This document shows positions 19,438-29,122 of a stretch of DNA of 64,000 bases, in pieces (positions within the stretch are counted from its first letter, which is position 1; each line of letters opens with the position of its first letter). This DNA comes from Wolbachia pipientis (lineage in GTDB: Bacteria; Pseudomonadota; Alphaproteobacteria; Rickettsiales; Anaplasmataceae): contig CP095495.1 of the NCBI GenBank assembly GCA_023052945.1, forward strand, positions 558,001 through 622,000. Reading direction: 5' to 3'. A program made the position numbers and the translations under genes. The notes below the pieces were generated by a model that worked only from the letters and a program-made list of their open reading frames with translations, did not search any database and had not been told where the DNA came from.

Positions 19438-20775
19438 ATGCACTATTTAAAACAAATATTACATCAAGCCGAACAAACTTTTCTAAGGGAAGTAATAACA
19501 GATTACCACCTTGCTGATGATATCTATAAAATATGCACACGACACGGAAATGACATCTTTCTAGTTGCAGATGAAAATACAGCAAAACTTTTAAACAAAA
19601 ACGTATTTAATAAAATTTCTCACTTAATTATCCCGAGCAATACCATTAGGCCTCTTGCAAAACCTCATATCATTTCGGATGCTTCCTACATTTTATCATC
19701 CCAGTCCTCCGAGACTGGGATCCAGGAAAAAAAATCAGCGTCACGCGCTGGAATGACACCAACCATGGGTACTAATCTTTCACTTGCCTCTCTTGAAACC
19801 ATAAATCTAGTGAGAAATAAAGCAAAAGACAGTGACTTAATAGTTGCATTTGGTAGCGGCACCGTTAACGACATCTGCAAATATGCAAGCTACCTCGAGA
19901 AAAAAGATTATATATCGTTCCCAACAGCCGCTTCCATGAATGGATATACATCCGCAAATGCTTCAATATTAGTAAATGGATACAAAAAATCGTTCAAAGC
20001 ACATCTTCCAAGAGCGATATATATAGATATAGACATACTTACCAATGCACCACTGCGCCTCACATTAAGCGGATTTGCAGATTTCATTTGCCGTTCGACA
20101 GTCCAGGCTGACTGGCTACTATCTCATCTGTTGCTTGGCACAGAATACAATGAATTACCTTTTACACTTGTTCGCGATTTGGAGCAAATTTTGCTAAGAG
20201 AGTATACGGCGCTTACTAAAAGAAGTAGAAAAGTGGTCCTATTACTTATGGAAGTTCTACTCATTTCAGGACTTGGAATGGTAATATCAAAAGGCAGCTA
20301 TTCTGCAAGCCAAGGAGAGCATATGGTAGCTCACGCAATGGAAATGGTAACAAGAGATCATTCCTCACTACATGGCGAAAAAATTGCTGTTACAACGATT
20401 ACCATGGCTAATTTGCAGGAAAAGATATTATCAATACAAAACCCGATTATCAACCCGACCACTTTAGATGTAAAACATATAACTCAGTGCTTTGATAATA
20501 TCGAATTTGTAAGAACTTTTGAACAGAAGCAAATTATGCAGCAAAAAATCCAAGAGATTATTTGTAAAGAATGGACTAATATTTCCAATTTAATTAAGCA
20601 AAATTTACTACCTGCAAAATACCTGCAAAAAATATTTGAAGATCTATCAATTCCGCACTTACCAGAGCACCTCAGTTGGAATAAAGAACAATATTGTAAA
20701 GTGGTTGATCTTGCGTTTGCAACAAGAGATAGATTCACCTTTCTTGACTTAGCTAATTGCATAGAAGAAAGTTAA
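19438..20775 (+). CDS. sn-Glycerol-1-phosphate dehydrogenase (AraM/EgsA-like)
   Basis: A 445-residue iron-containing alcohol dehydrogenase-like enzyme predicted to reduce dihydroxyacetone phosphate. The NAD-binding glycine motif VAFGSGTVNDICK is near residue 140 and PTAASMNGYTSANAS follows. Metal-ligand candidates are the Asp in GFADFICR and the histidines in GEHMVAHAMEM and SSLHGEKIAV. The ATG at 19438 is preferred over an upstream in-frame TTG at 19417. Residues about 87-107 (ILSSQSSETGIQ to ASRAGMTP) are encoded by a palindromic repeat inserted in frame, so the natural protein is about 20 residues shorter. Confidence 0.82.
   Translation: MHYLKQILHQAEQTFLREVITDYHLADDIYKICTRHGNDIFLVADENTAKLLNKNVFNKISHLIIPSNTIRPLAKPHIISDASYILSSQSSETGIQEKKSASRAGMTPTMGTNLSLASLETINLVRNKAKDSDLIVAFGSGTVNDICKYASYLEKKDYISFPTAASMNGYTSANASILVNGYKKSFKAHLPRAIYIDIDILTNAPLRLTLSGFADFICRSTVQADWLLSHLLLGTEYNELPFTLVRDLEQILLREYTALTKRSRKVVLLLMEVLLISGLGMVISKGSYSASQGEHMVAHAMEMVTRDHSSLHGEKIAVTTITMANLQEKILSIQNPIINPTTLDVKHITQCFDNIEFVRTFEQKQIMQQKIQEIICKEWTNISNLIKQNLLPAKYLQKIFEDLSIPHLPEHLSWNKEQYCKVVDLAFATRDRFTFLDLANCIEES
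19695..19757. repeat. In-frame palindromic element inside the dehydrogenase gene
   Basis: About 62 bp beginning tcatcccagtc and ending gaatgac, with internal inverted repeats (cccagt/actggga and gcgtcacgcgctgg). It matches the type found between genes at 22348 and inside dnaE at 26546. The reading frame stays open through it. Confidence 0.85.
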
Positions 20776-20962
20776 GTTTTGTAGTGAAATTCTGTCATTT
20801 AAAGAGATCATAGGCCAAAAGCTAAACCCTTTTCACAATCTCTTATCTATTGTCCTCTAAACTGTACACCTAAGTGACTGAACGTAACCATTCCAAGTAG
20901 CTGACACTGGGTCGCACTACTTCACCAATAGCACTATCTTGCTAAACATAGTTTAGTTCGAG

Positions 20963-21035
20963 TGGCTGAGGAGGGACTTGAACCCCCGACCAAGAGATTA
21001 TGATCCTCCTGCTCTACCAACTGAGCTACTCAGCC
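20963..21035 (-). tRNA. tRNA-Met (anticodon CAT, elongator type)
   Basis: A 73-nt cloverleaf on the minus strand. The acceptor stem GGCTGAG pairs with CTCAGCC; the D-stem is GCTC/GAGC; the anticodon loop is ATCATAA with anticodon CAT; the T-arm contains GGTTCAAGT. CCA is not encoded. The CATAA loop context resembles elongator tRNA-Met rather than tRNA-Ile2 or initiator. Its 5' base overlaps the last base of the purB stop codon. Confidence 0.93.
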
Positions 21036-22326
21036 TAATTGAAAACCTTGCTATATATGTGACCTACATGCTTTGTATAATATTTCAAATCAAACAAAGA
21101 TTCAAGTTTTTCCGAGTTAATAACCTTAAGTAAAGGTTTATCTTGTTTCAATTCGGCCAGAAAATCGCTGTTGTTTTGTTTCACTTTCATTGCATTGCTC
21201 TGAACAATTTTATACGCCTCTTCCCTCGCCAAACCACTATTTACTAACTCAAGCAATACACGCTGTGAGAAAACTAAACCTTTTGAAAAATTTAAGTTAT
21301 TTTCAATGTTTTCCTTATTGATTACCAATTTATCTATCAAATCTGTTAATCGCACTAAAGCGAAATCCATTGTTATACAAGCATCAGGAGCAATGCATCT
21401 TTCCACAGACGAGTGTGATATATCACGTTCGTGCCACAATGCAACATTTTCTAACGCAGGAAAAACATAACTGCGTATTAAACGTGAGAGTCCCGTCAGA
21501 TTTTCACTTAAAATAGGATTACATTTATGTGGCATAGCAGAGCTTCCCTTCTGCCCAATGGAAAAATGCTCAGAAATTTCGCCGATTTCAGTTCTTTGCA
21601 AATGACGAATTTCAATTGCAATATTTTCTATTGAGCTTGCAATCACTCCCAAAACCGAAAAGAACATGGCATGTCTATCACGAGGAATGACTTGAGACGA
21701 TATGGTTTCAGGTATGAGTCCCATTTCTTTCGCTACATACTCTTCAACAAACGGATCAACATTTGCAAAATTACCTACTGCACCTGATATTTTACAAATT
21801 GAGATCTCTTTTTGTGCGCTAATTAATCTCTGATAATTGCGTTTAAATTCAGCATAAAATCTAGCAAATTTTAATCCAAGAGTTGTTGGTTCTGCATGCA
21901 TTCCATGACTGCGCCCAACACAAACAATATCTTTATAGTCCTCAGCTTTTTTTTTAATACTGCAAGTAAATTTTCTAGATTCCCGAGTAAAATATCACAT
22001 GACTCTTTCAACTGCACCGCAAGGCATGTATCCAAAACATCAGAACTTGTCATTCCATAGTGGAGATAACGAACATCAACTCCCGCTTTTTCAGCAACAT
22101 ATGTCAGAAAAGCTATAACATCATGTTTTACAATGGATTCAATTTCGTTGATACGTTCAATATCAAATTCAATAGCACCAGAAAGCTTCTGAGCAACACT
22201 ATTTGGAATCACTCCTAACTCTGCTTGAGCTTCACACGCTAAATTTTCTATTTTAAGCCATATATTAAATTTATTATTTTCCTCCCAAATGGAAGACATT
22301 TCTTTTTGGCTATAGCGTGGGATCAT
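21035..22326 (-). pseudogene. purB: Adenylosuccinate lyase, frameshifted in a poly-A run
   Basis: The lyase acts twice in purine synthesis (SAICAR and adenylosuccinate cleavage). The first part, from the ATG at 22326, carries MIPRYSQKEM and HYGMTSSDVLD. The second part carries GRSHGMHAEPTTLG and the family signature GSSAMPHKCNP. Together they give a normal length of about 430 residues. The junction is a run of nine A (T9 at 21947-21955 on the plus strand). Ten A would join the parts as LKKKAEDYKDIVCVGRSHG. No other damage is seen. It may be a base-calling error, a real mutation, or rescued by slippage. Confidence 0.9.
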
Positions 22327-22346
22327 TAAATGACCCCCGTCTTATC

Positions 22347-22393
22347 TTTGAATACGCTAGATCCCAGTGTCACGCACTGGAATGACAGGAATA
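22347..22393. repeat. Palindromic element between purB and rplI
   Basis: Contains gatcccagtgtcacgcactggaatgac, broken here as gatcccagtgtc and acgcactggaatgac, which folds on itself. Same family as the elements inside dnaE and the dehydrogenase gene. Confidence 0.75.
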
Positions 22394-22414
22394 GTTGATA
22401 TATTTTATTCACTG

Positions 22415-22960
22415 CTATTTGTTATTTGCATCTTCTTGCTCCACTGCTTCACCTTCTTGTTGCTCAGACTTCTGATTTTGCAATTTTACTTGCCTTAGCT
22501 CATTTGCATCTGTTTCGGATTTCACGACGTATATAGTAATTGGTACTACTACTTCACTATGTAATTCTACGTTTACTTGGTATTCACCCAAGTTTTTGAT
22601 GCTTATTCCACCAAAAGATAAACTACGGTGATCTATCGCATGTCCTTCTTGTAGTAAAACTTTCGCAATTTCACGTGTTGTTACAGAACCAAAAATTTTA
22701 CCATCCTCTGAAGCTTGCTTTATCAATACCACAAACTTATCATGTAGTGACAATGCAAGCTCTTTTGCTACATTTAATCTTTTTGTATTCTCTTTCTCCA
22801 GCAATAAACGTTGTTCTTCTAGTTTTGCTAAATTCTCCTTGGTAGCCTTCACCGCTTTTCTTTGTGGAAAAAGAAAATTACGTGCATAACCTGGTTTAAC
22901 TTTGACAACTTCACCAAACTTACCTAAAGTCCTTATATTTTCCTTTAAAATTATCAACAT
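22415..22960 (-). CDS. rplI: 50S ribosomal protein L9
   Basis: A 181-residue L9. The N-terminal rRNA-binding domain is typical (MLIILKENIRTLGKFG, VKVKPGYARNFLFPQ), followed by the long connecting helix and the C-terminal domain (about 75-150, KIFGSVTTREIA). An acidic glutamine-rich tail of about 25 residues ends the protein. Third gene of the rpsF-rpsR-rplI operon, 7 bp after rpsR. Confidence 0.96.
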   Translation of the reverse strand: MLIILKENIRTLGKFGEVVKVKPGYARNFLFPQRKAVKATKENLAKLEEQRLLLEKENTKRLNVAKELALSLHDKFVVLIKQASEDGKIFGSVTTREIAKVLLQEGHAIDHRSLSFGGISIKNLGEYQVNVELHSEVVVPITIYVVKSETDANELRQVKLQNQKSEQQEGEAVEQEDANNK

Positions 22961-22967
22961 AAATTAC

Positions 22968-23243
22968 CTAAACTTTTTTAGTACAGTAAGGAACAAGAGC
23001 TAAAAAACGTGCCCTTATGATCGCTAAGCGTAACTTCCTTTGTTTTTTTGCACATACGCCTGTTAATCTTCTAGGTAATATCCTACCATAGTCAGAGGTA
23101 AACTTGGATAATAAATCTGTATTCTTATAATCTATGTCTTCATCTTTAGACGTAGCAAGAGGGCAAACTTTAGAACGCCTAAAGCCAGTCCTATTATTTA
23201 CAGATACGTAAGAATTATTAAAACTATTTCGTCTTTTCATCAT
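22968..23243 (-). CDS. rpsR: 30S ribosomal protein S18
   Basis: A 91-residue basic protein with the S18 core: [27 protein letters not shown] (shown in part as DYKNTDLL and [15 protein letters not shown]) and [14 protein letters not shown]18 pairs with S6 on the platform of the 30S subunit. Its start codon overlaps the stop of rpsF by one base, so the two are translationally coupled. Confidence 0.96.
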   Translation of the reverse strand: MMKRRNSFNNSYVSVNNRTGFRRSKVCPLATSKDEDIDYKNTDLLSKFTSDYGRILPRRLTGVCAKKQRKLRLAIIRARFLALVPYCTKKV

Positions 23244-24025
23244 TATGCGCTTTGCTCCTCAATTTGTTTATTCATCATATAAGATTTACCTTTAAAAAAT
23301 TTATCAACCTGCACAGACAAGTGGCGAATAATGTTCTCATTAAGTTTCATTCTACGCACAAATTCATCCAGAATGCTTGCAGTAGAACTTATGCACATTA
23401 TACAATAATGACCGCTCTTCATCTTATTTATTGGATATGCAAAATCCAAAAGACCCCAATGTTCATACTTGATTAATCCCGATGCTTCAATGTTTTCCAA
23501 AAGCATCTCCAATGCTTTGCTCGATTGAGTTGGACCGTTTATTCTAAAATCTTTCAAAATATCTTGAAAAATCTTTATTAGATGTTCTGAAATATTTCTC
23601 TTCAAAGCATTTACTGCATTATGGATAAACGCACTTTTAGTAATTTGCTCACTGCCTCCTAGAAATTTTATAAAATCTTGCGTTATTCCTAAATCTTTTA
23701 GGTCATCTTTCAACTCTTTATCGATTTTTGACTTCACTTCTTTCAAATTTGAAAGATCTTCTTCCAATTCAACCCATAAAATTTTTGTAAGATCTTCCAA
23801 GAAATCAGAGTAAGCAACTAGACCTTCTTTAATGTTTTCAGCACGCGTTTCTAACTCTTGTTTTGTAAGCGTACTATTTTGCCTTTCCATAAGACTCTTG
23901 ATCTTCTGGAAAATAACATCTGCTTTAATATTTTTCAATGAAACAGCTAGCTCTTGTACCATCTCCTCTACTTCTTGCTGTAACAATCCTTGTTGTGCTA
24001 TAAAAGTAAATTCATAAAGATTCAC
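23243..24025 (-). CDS. rpsF: 30S ribosomal protein S6 with large internal insertion
   Basis: A 260-residue protein, about twice the usual S6 length (95-135). Residues 1-35 ([13 protein letters not shown]...) match the first strand and helix of S6. Residues about 179-243 ([36 protein letters not shown]) match the rest. Between them lie about 140 charged, helix-prone residues with no resemblance to S6. The frame is open and it is followed directly by rpsR and rplI as normal, so the gene seems to be in use. The insert would emerge from a loop between the first helix and second strand. Confidence 0.9.
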   Translation of the reverse strand: MNLYEFTFIAQQGLLQQEVEEMVQELAVSLKNIKADVIFQKIKSLMERQNSTLTKQELETRAENIKEGLVAYSDFLEDLTKILWVELEEDLSNLKEVKSKIDKELKDDLKDLGITQDFIKFLGGSEQITKSAFIHNAVNALKRNISEHLIKIFQDILKDFRINGPTQSSKALEMLLENIEASGLIKYEHWGLLDFAYPINKMKSGHYCIMCISSTASILDEFVRRMKLNENIIRHLSVQVDKFFKGKSYMMNKQIEEQSA

Positions 24026-24073
24026 TATATCTTCCTTTAATACCGATTAAATATTTCATTATATAAAGCTTTT

Positions 24074-27000
24074 TTATATAAGCAAGTTATTTGTATTAAT
24101 TTCTACGCCTTTAATCCAGCTTAAGTTAGATATTTCATAAATAACTTGAGGAGCAATTGAGTATGCACCTGGTAATAAGATGCTCACTTTATGTTTTTCG
24201 AGAAGAAGTTTTAGCATTATTTTGGTTCTGCCTTCATCTTTCAATATTGTGTTTAATTCCATAGCGGCTTTTTGTGAATTCGTGCACTCAGTGGTGAGAA
24301 CTAATTCCTTTATTGTAGAAGCGATTCTTTTTGTAAACTCAGATATATCCTTGCCTGCTAATCTTGTCGTATTTTCCGAAGCTTCAAGATCAATTATCAC
24401 AAATGTTCCTGGTGAAAATAAATCTCTTTTTTCTTCTATTATTTCATTATTATAAAATGCTATTTCAGAAACGTTATGGGGATCAGAAAGTGTGAGTATA
24501 ACAAACCTTCCACGCTCTGAAGTTCTCATACGTGCATTTAATATTACCCCAGCAGTTTTTGCTGTTCTATTTTCTCCGATAAACCCAATATTTAACTTTT
24601 CCAGAAGAATTCCAAATTTTTCAAGTGGATGATTAGTTAAATAAAATCCTAGTGAAAATAACTCATGCTCTAATTTTTCCTCTTCATCAAAATCTTCCAC
24701 ATTCTCAAATTTCGGTTTGAGTACATCAAGACTACCAAACAAAGCAGCTTGACTTGATTCCCTATCCTGTTTGTTTTTATTTGCAAAGTAAATCAGCATG
24801 TCCATTGACTCATATAGCTGCTTTCTGTTCTTATGCACGCTATCGAATGCCCCGGATTTAATTAGGCTTTCTAGCGCCCTCTTATTTATTATATGACCTG
24901 AATTTTGAATGAATTCCCATATGTCCTTATAAGCGCTTGAACGTGTATTCACTATTCCTTCTGCTATAGAAAAACCAACATTCCTCAAGGCAGCAATACC
25001 ATAACGTATGCACTCACCCTCTATTGAGAATTCAGCTTGAGACTTGTTTATATCAGGTGGAAGAACGGTAACGCCACTAAACTTTGCTGCATGATAAAAT
25101 AAATTCAGTTTATCTCTATCATCAATATTTAGATTCATTAGTGCTGTAAAAAATTCTAATGGATAATTAGCTTTAAGGTAAGCCGTTTGATAAGATATAA
25201 CCGCATATGCAGCTGCGTGAGATTTATTAAATCCATAACCAGCAAATTTTGCAACAAGGTCAAAGATATAACTTGCCCTGTCATAATCAACGCCATTCTT
25301 CGTTGCCCCTTGGATGAAAAGTGCACGTTGTTTATCCATCTCTTCCTTAATTTTCTTACCCATGGCACGTCTCAGCAAATCTGCTTCCGCTAAGCTATAC
25401 CCGGAAAGAATACGGGCTATTTCCATCACCTGCTCCTGGTAGATTATTACTCCAAATGTTTCTTTTAACACTCCTTCAAGTAACGGATGAATATAATCTG
25501 GCTTTTCAAGGCCATGCTTTCTTGCAACATAAGTTGGAATGTTATCCATGGGCCCTGGACGATAAAGGGAAATTAAAGCGATAATATCTTCAATGCAGTC
25601 TGGTTTTAACTTGATTAAAGCTTCTCTCATTCCCGAACTTTCAAGCTGGAACACTCCAATTGAATCACCTCTTGAGAGCATTTCATAGGTTCTCTGATCA
25701 TTCAAAGGAACAGAAGAAATATCAATTTTTTTTTCATTACGATTAATTAAACGACATACATGATCTATTAGCGTTAGCGTACCAAGTCCGAGAAAATCAA
25801 ATTTTATCAGTCCAGCTTTCTCCACATATTTCATACTGTATTGAGTGATTGGCAGAGCCGAATTTGGATCATAATAAACAGGAACAAAATTTTCTAACTT
25901 TTGATCGCATATTACAATTCCAGCAGCATGAGTTGAAACGTGACGATATATTCCTTCGAGCTTTAGTGATATATCAAGAAGCTTTGCAATTACCTCATCA
26001 CTATCTCGTTCTTTCTGCAGGTTTTGATCAAGCTCTATCGCTTGCGATAAAGTTACAGGATTTACTGGATTAAATGGAACCATTTTAGATATTTTATCCA
26101 CTTGAGAGTAAGGCATTTGCAATACTCTACCAACATCACGCAATACTGCCCTTGCTTGCAATTTTCCAAAAGTGATTATTTGAGCAACATAACCGTACTT
26201 TTTCTGAACATAATCAATAACCAGGTCCCTTTTCTCTTGGCAGAAATCGATATCAAAGTCAGGCATTGATACACGATCAGGATTCAAAAATCTTTCAAAT
26301 ATTAGGCCAAACTTTATTGGGTCAAGGTCTGTAATCTGTAAGCCCCAAGCAACAATTGATCCAGCTCCTGAACCTCTTCCTGGCCCAACTGGAATGCCAT
26401 TTGCTTTGCTCCAACGAATGAAATCAGAAACTATTAGAAAATAACCAGCATAGTTCATTGAAGTTATTACACTTAGTTCATAATCTAACCGGTCGTAGTA
26501 TTGCTTGATATCGATATCATGTTGTGTGTCATCATCTGGTTTGGTGTCATTCCAGCGCGTGACGCTGGGATCTCTCTGGATCCCAGTATCAAGTACTGGG
26601 ATGACAGTGGAGGGTGTTCTGGTGACAGAAGAGGATTTTGCAATACGCAGCTTCAACCCTGCAACTGCCTGCTCCCTCAGTTCTTCATTCTCAGTTTTAT
26701 TTTCTCGACAAGGAAATTTAGGCAAGATAGGCTGCCTGCTTCTTGGCATGTAAGAGCACCGCTTAGCTATCACTAAAGTGTTATGAATTGCTTCGGGAAT
26801 GTCGCTGAACAGTTCCTCCATTTCTGCCACAGATTTGAAGTAATGCTCGGTAGCTAACTTCTTTCTGTTATTCTCCAGGGCATAACTCCCTTCCGATATG
26901 CACGTTAATATGTCATAAGCCTCATAATCAGACCTATTTGGAAAAAACACATCGTTCGTTGCAACCAGTGGTACATTGCGCTGATAAGCAAAATCTATTA

Positions 27001-27514
27001 AAGCTTCTTCAAGCTCTAGCTCTTTATTCAGCCCATGACGCTGCAATTCAACATATAAATGACCATCGAATGCTGAAAGCAGTTTTTCAACCGTTTCTTT
27101 ATCTTGCCCCAATAATAGTTGAGCCAAACATCCACCGGTTAAAGCGATCAGACCCATACTTAAATTCAATAGCTCATCAAAATCAACGTAAGGAATATCG
27201 CTGTTATTCTTGCGCTTTTTAAAAGACTCACTCACCAAAGTGACTAAATTAGTGTACCCTTGCTCATTTTTTGCAAGCAATAATATAGGTAAATTTTGTT
27301 CTGAATGTTTAACTATAATATTGCACCCTATTATTAGCTGTATTCCCCTACTTGCTGCATATTCTGAAAATTCGAGCGAGCCAAACAAGTTGCCTGAATC
27401 AGTAATTGCAACCGCCGGCATTTTATTTCGCAAACAAAGGCCTATCAGCTCCTCAATTTTAACCGAGCTTTCAAGCAGCGAATAAACACTATGAACACGT
27501 AAGTGTATGAACAT
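24074..27514 (-). CDS. dnaE: DNA polymerase III alpha subunit
   Basis: The replicative polymerase, 1146 residues from the ATG at 27514 (MFIHLRVHSVYSLLESS). The N-terminal PHP domain is seen in HLRVHS and AITDSGNLFG. Catalytic aspartates of the pol core are in MPDFDIDFCQEKRD, GPGRGSGAGS lies upstream, and FNKSHAAAYAVISYQTAYLKA follows. The frame runs open to 27733, but those extra codons come from an IS481 remnant; an ATG at 27559 is a less likely alternative since it lacks a ribosome site. Residues about 304-323 are encoded by an inserted palindromic element. Confidence 0.94.
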   Translation of the reverse strand: MFIHLRVHSVYSLLESSVKIEELIGLCLRNKMPAVAITDSGNLFGSLEFSEYAASRGIQLIIGCNIIVKHSEQNLPILLLAKNEQGYTNLVTLVSESFKKRKNNSDIPYVDFDELLNLSMGLIALTGGCLAQLLLGQDKETVEKLLSAFDGHLYVELQRHGLNKELELEEALIDFAYQRNVPLVATNDVFFPNRSDYEAYDILTCISEGSYALENNRKKLATEHYFKSVAEMEELFSDIPEAIHNTLVIAKRCSYMPRSRQPILPKFPCRENKTENEELREQAVAGLKLRIAKSSSVTRTPSTVIPVLDTGIQRDPSVTRWNDTKPDDDTQHDIDIKQYYDRLDYELSVITSMNYAGYFLIVSDFIRWSKANGIPVGPGRGSGAGSIVAWGLQITDLDPIKFGLIFERFLNPDRVSMPDFDIDFCQEKRDLVIDYVQKKYGYVAQIITFGKLQARAVLRDVGRVLQMPYSQVDKISKMVPFNPVNPVTLSQAIELDQNLQKERDSDEVIAKLLDISLKLEGIYRHVSTHAAGIVICDQKLENFVPVYYDPNSALPITQYSMKYVEKAGLIKFDFLGLGTLTLIDHVCRLINRNEKKIDISSVPLNDQRTYEMLSRGDSIGVFQLESSGMREALIKLKPDCIEDIIALISLYRPGPMDNIPTYVARKHGLEKPDYIHPLLEGVLKETFGVIIYQEQVMEIARILSGYSLAEADLLRRAMGKKIKEEMDKQRALFIQGATKNGVDYDRASYIFDLVAKFAGYGFNKSHAAAYAVISYQTAYLKANYPLEFFTALMNLNIDDRDKLNLFYHAAKFSGVTVLPPDINKSQAEFSIEGECIRYGIAALRNVGFSIAEGIVNTRSSAYKDIWEFIQNSGHIINKRALESLIKSGAFDSVHKNRKQLYESMDMLIYFANKNKQDRESSQAALFGSLDVLKPKFENVEDFDEEEKLEHELFSLGFYLTNHPLEKFGILLEKLNIGFIGENRTAKTAGVILNARMRTSERGRFVILTLSDPHNVSEIAFYNNEIIEEKRDLFSPGTFVIIDLEASENTTRLAGKDISEFTKRIASTIKELVLTTECTNSQKAAMELNTILKDEGRTKIMLKLLLEKHKVSILLPGAYSIAPQVIYEISNLSWIKGVEINTNNLLI
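26546..26605. repeat. In-frame palindromic element inside dnaE
   Basis: Exactly 60 bp from gtcattccag to ctgggatgac, 20 codons, with two internal palindromes (ccagcg...cgctgg and cccagta...tactggg). It lies between the PHP domain and the polymerase core, in a region encoding VIPVLDTGIQRDPSVTRWND. It belongs to the same repeat family as the intergenic elements in this window. Confidence 0.9.
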
Positions 27515-27608
27515 AAAAAACTTTAGATCAACAAAAAAGGATAACATTAATTTACTCATGAGAACATAATTTTCATGAGAACAAAAGCCTATAAGATTTC
27601 TCAAATCT

Positions 27609-28109
27609 AGATGTACAGTCCCAGAGTGTGATGGTATGATAAAATGTAAGAAAAAAATACCATCGAAGGAGGAATTATGGTTACATGGGTGCGTCCGGAC
27701 AACAGCGTAGAGCAATACAAAATAGTATAGCAAAACTCTCCAAACCTTAATCCAAAAACTATTGTCAAATGGAGAAAACGCTCATTCACTAAAGACGCTC
27801 AAAACATCCAAGATCAACTGTTCTAACTTTAGAAGAAGAAGGTCGCATTTCGGAAGCATACACTTCTACCATTAGATGATTGCCTTGCAGTCTACAATTC
27901 CGCACTTCTAGCCTGCATCGCTGTTTACAAAGACATAACATTTCACATTAGCAACTCACAAAGCATCTTTATGACTTTGTCATGGCTTACAATTATGCAA
28001 AGAGACTCAAAACTCTTAATGGTCTTACTCCTTTTGAATTTATATGTTCTCAGTGCTCCTGAATTGTTTATACTAAATCCTTACCATCACACTCTGGAAC
28101 TGTACATCT
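27609..28109 (+). mobile_element. IS481-type element, internally deleted copy 2
   Basis: A 501-bp version of the element at 11815, with both end repeats but missing the central integrase part (the sequence jumps from the ctgcatcgctgtt region to the LTKHLYDFV region). It begins about 95 bp upstream of the dnaE start and is followed at once by IS5 copy C. It resembles a MITE: ends kept, transposase lost. Confidence 0.82.
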
Positions 28110-28111
28110 AA

Positions 28112-29067
28112 AGACCTGCTGAAAAAGGTGATTGAAAAAATGATGTGAGAGAGGTAGAAGAAGAATAAGCAGATCAAGTAAGGAAAAAAAATGAGCTTTA
28201 GTTACTATAATATAAAAAAACACCCAAGAAACTTTCGTAATATAACAGGTTTAACTATAGAGGAGTTCGAAAAAGTAGTGGAAAAAGTGAGGTCTGGATG
28301 CGAAAAACAGAAAAAGTGTCATGGTAGAAGATCAAAACTACCAACTCTGGAAGATAAGTTGTTTTGCGTAATTTTGTACTATCGCACTTACATAACACAT
28401 AGATTTTTAGGATGCCTATTCAATGTACACAACGCAAATGTATGTAGGTTACTTAAGAGAATAGAGCCATTACTCGCCAAAAAAGTGACTATAACAAAAG
28501 ATAGAAGTATGACGCCAGAAAAAATACTGAAGATTTTGGCTGATGTTACAGAACAGCAAATACAGAGACCAGAAGATAGTAAAAAACGGAAGAAATCATA
28601 TTCAGGAAAAAAAAGAACCAACACTATGAAAACTGAGATTATTATCGAAGAAGGAGGAAGAATTTTATCAGTGTCAAAGTCATACCGTGGTAGAATTAGT
28701 GATTTCCGCATAAGGAAACAAGAAAAATATTTACCACTTGATAGCATAAAACATGCCGATTCTGGATATCAAGGTTGGCAAAAATTGCAAAGCAATGTTA
28801 TAATTCCATATAAAAAGTATCGTAAAAAGCCATTAACTCCAGAGCATAATAGAAGATTAGCATCATTTAGAATGAGAGTAGAAAACAAGATCCGAGAGAT
28901 AAAGATATTTAAGATTATGTCGAATGTTTATCGCAATTTTCAGAAAAAATATAACCTGAGGTTCAATATTATTGCTGGTATTGTAAATCTTAAGCACGCC
29001 TTTTAGTTAACCTTGATTTTAGTCACCCTCCTTTCCTTTTTTTTATCGCTTGATTCGCAGCAGGTCT
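28112..29067 (+). mobile_element. IS5-family insertion sequence, copy C (956 bp)
   Basis: Intact element with the standard ends, flanked by TAA direct repeats (28109-28111 and 29068-29070). It inserted exactly at the right edge of the IS481 remnant. Confidence 0.93.
28191..29006 (+). CDS. IS5-family DDE transposase (copy C)
   Basis: A 271-residue transposase differing from copy A at residue 8 (Met to Ile) and residue 37 (Trp to Cys). The catalytic core is identical in sequence. The open frame and intact ends make it a candidate active copy. Confidence 0.9.
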   Translation: MSFSYYNIKKHPRNFRNITGLTIEEFEKVVEKVRSGCEKQKKCHGRRSKLPTLEDKLFCVILYYRTYITHRFLGCLFNVHNANVCRLLKRIEPLLAKKVTITKDRSMTPEKILKILADVTEQQIQRPEDSKKRKKSYSGKKRTNTMKTEIIIEEGGRILSVSKSYRGRISDFRIRKQEKYLPLDSIKHADSGYQGWQKLQSNVIIPYKKYRKKPLTPEHNRRLASFRMRVENKIREIKIFKIMSNVYRNFQKKYNLRFNIIAGIVNLKHAF

Positions 29068-29122
29068 TAAGAATAATGGTGTGCTGCAGTAACAAACAAA
29101 GTAATGTTTGTTTTATTGAAGA

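Noticed and set aside
20776..20962. Possible small RNA or terminator between the dehydrogenase gene and tRNA-Met (stem ctaaac/gtttag).
   Set aside because: Very short stem without T-run; the rest is decayed repeat sequence.
24074..27733. DnaE start at 27733.
   Set aside because: The first 40 or so codons are the IS481 end read antisense; the conserved protein begins at the ATG at 27514.
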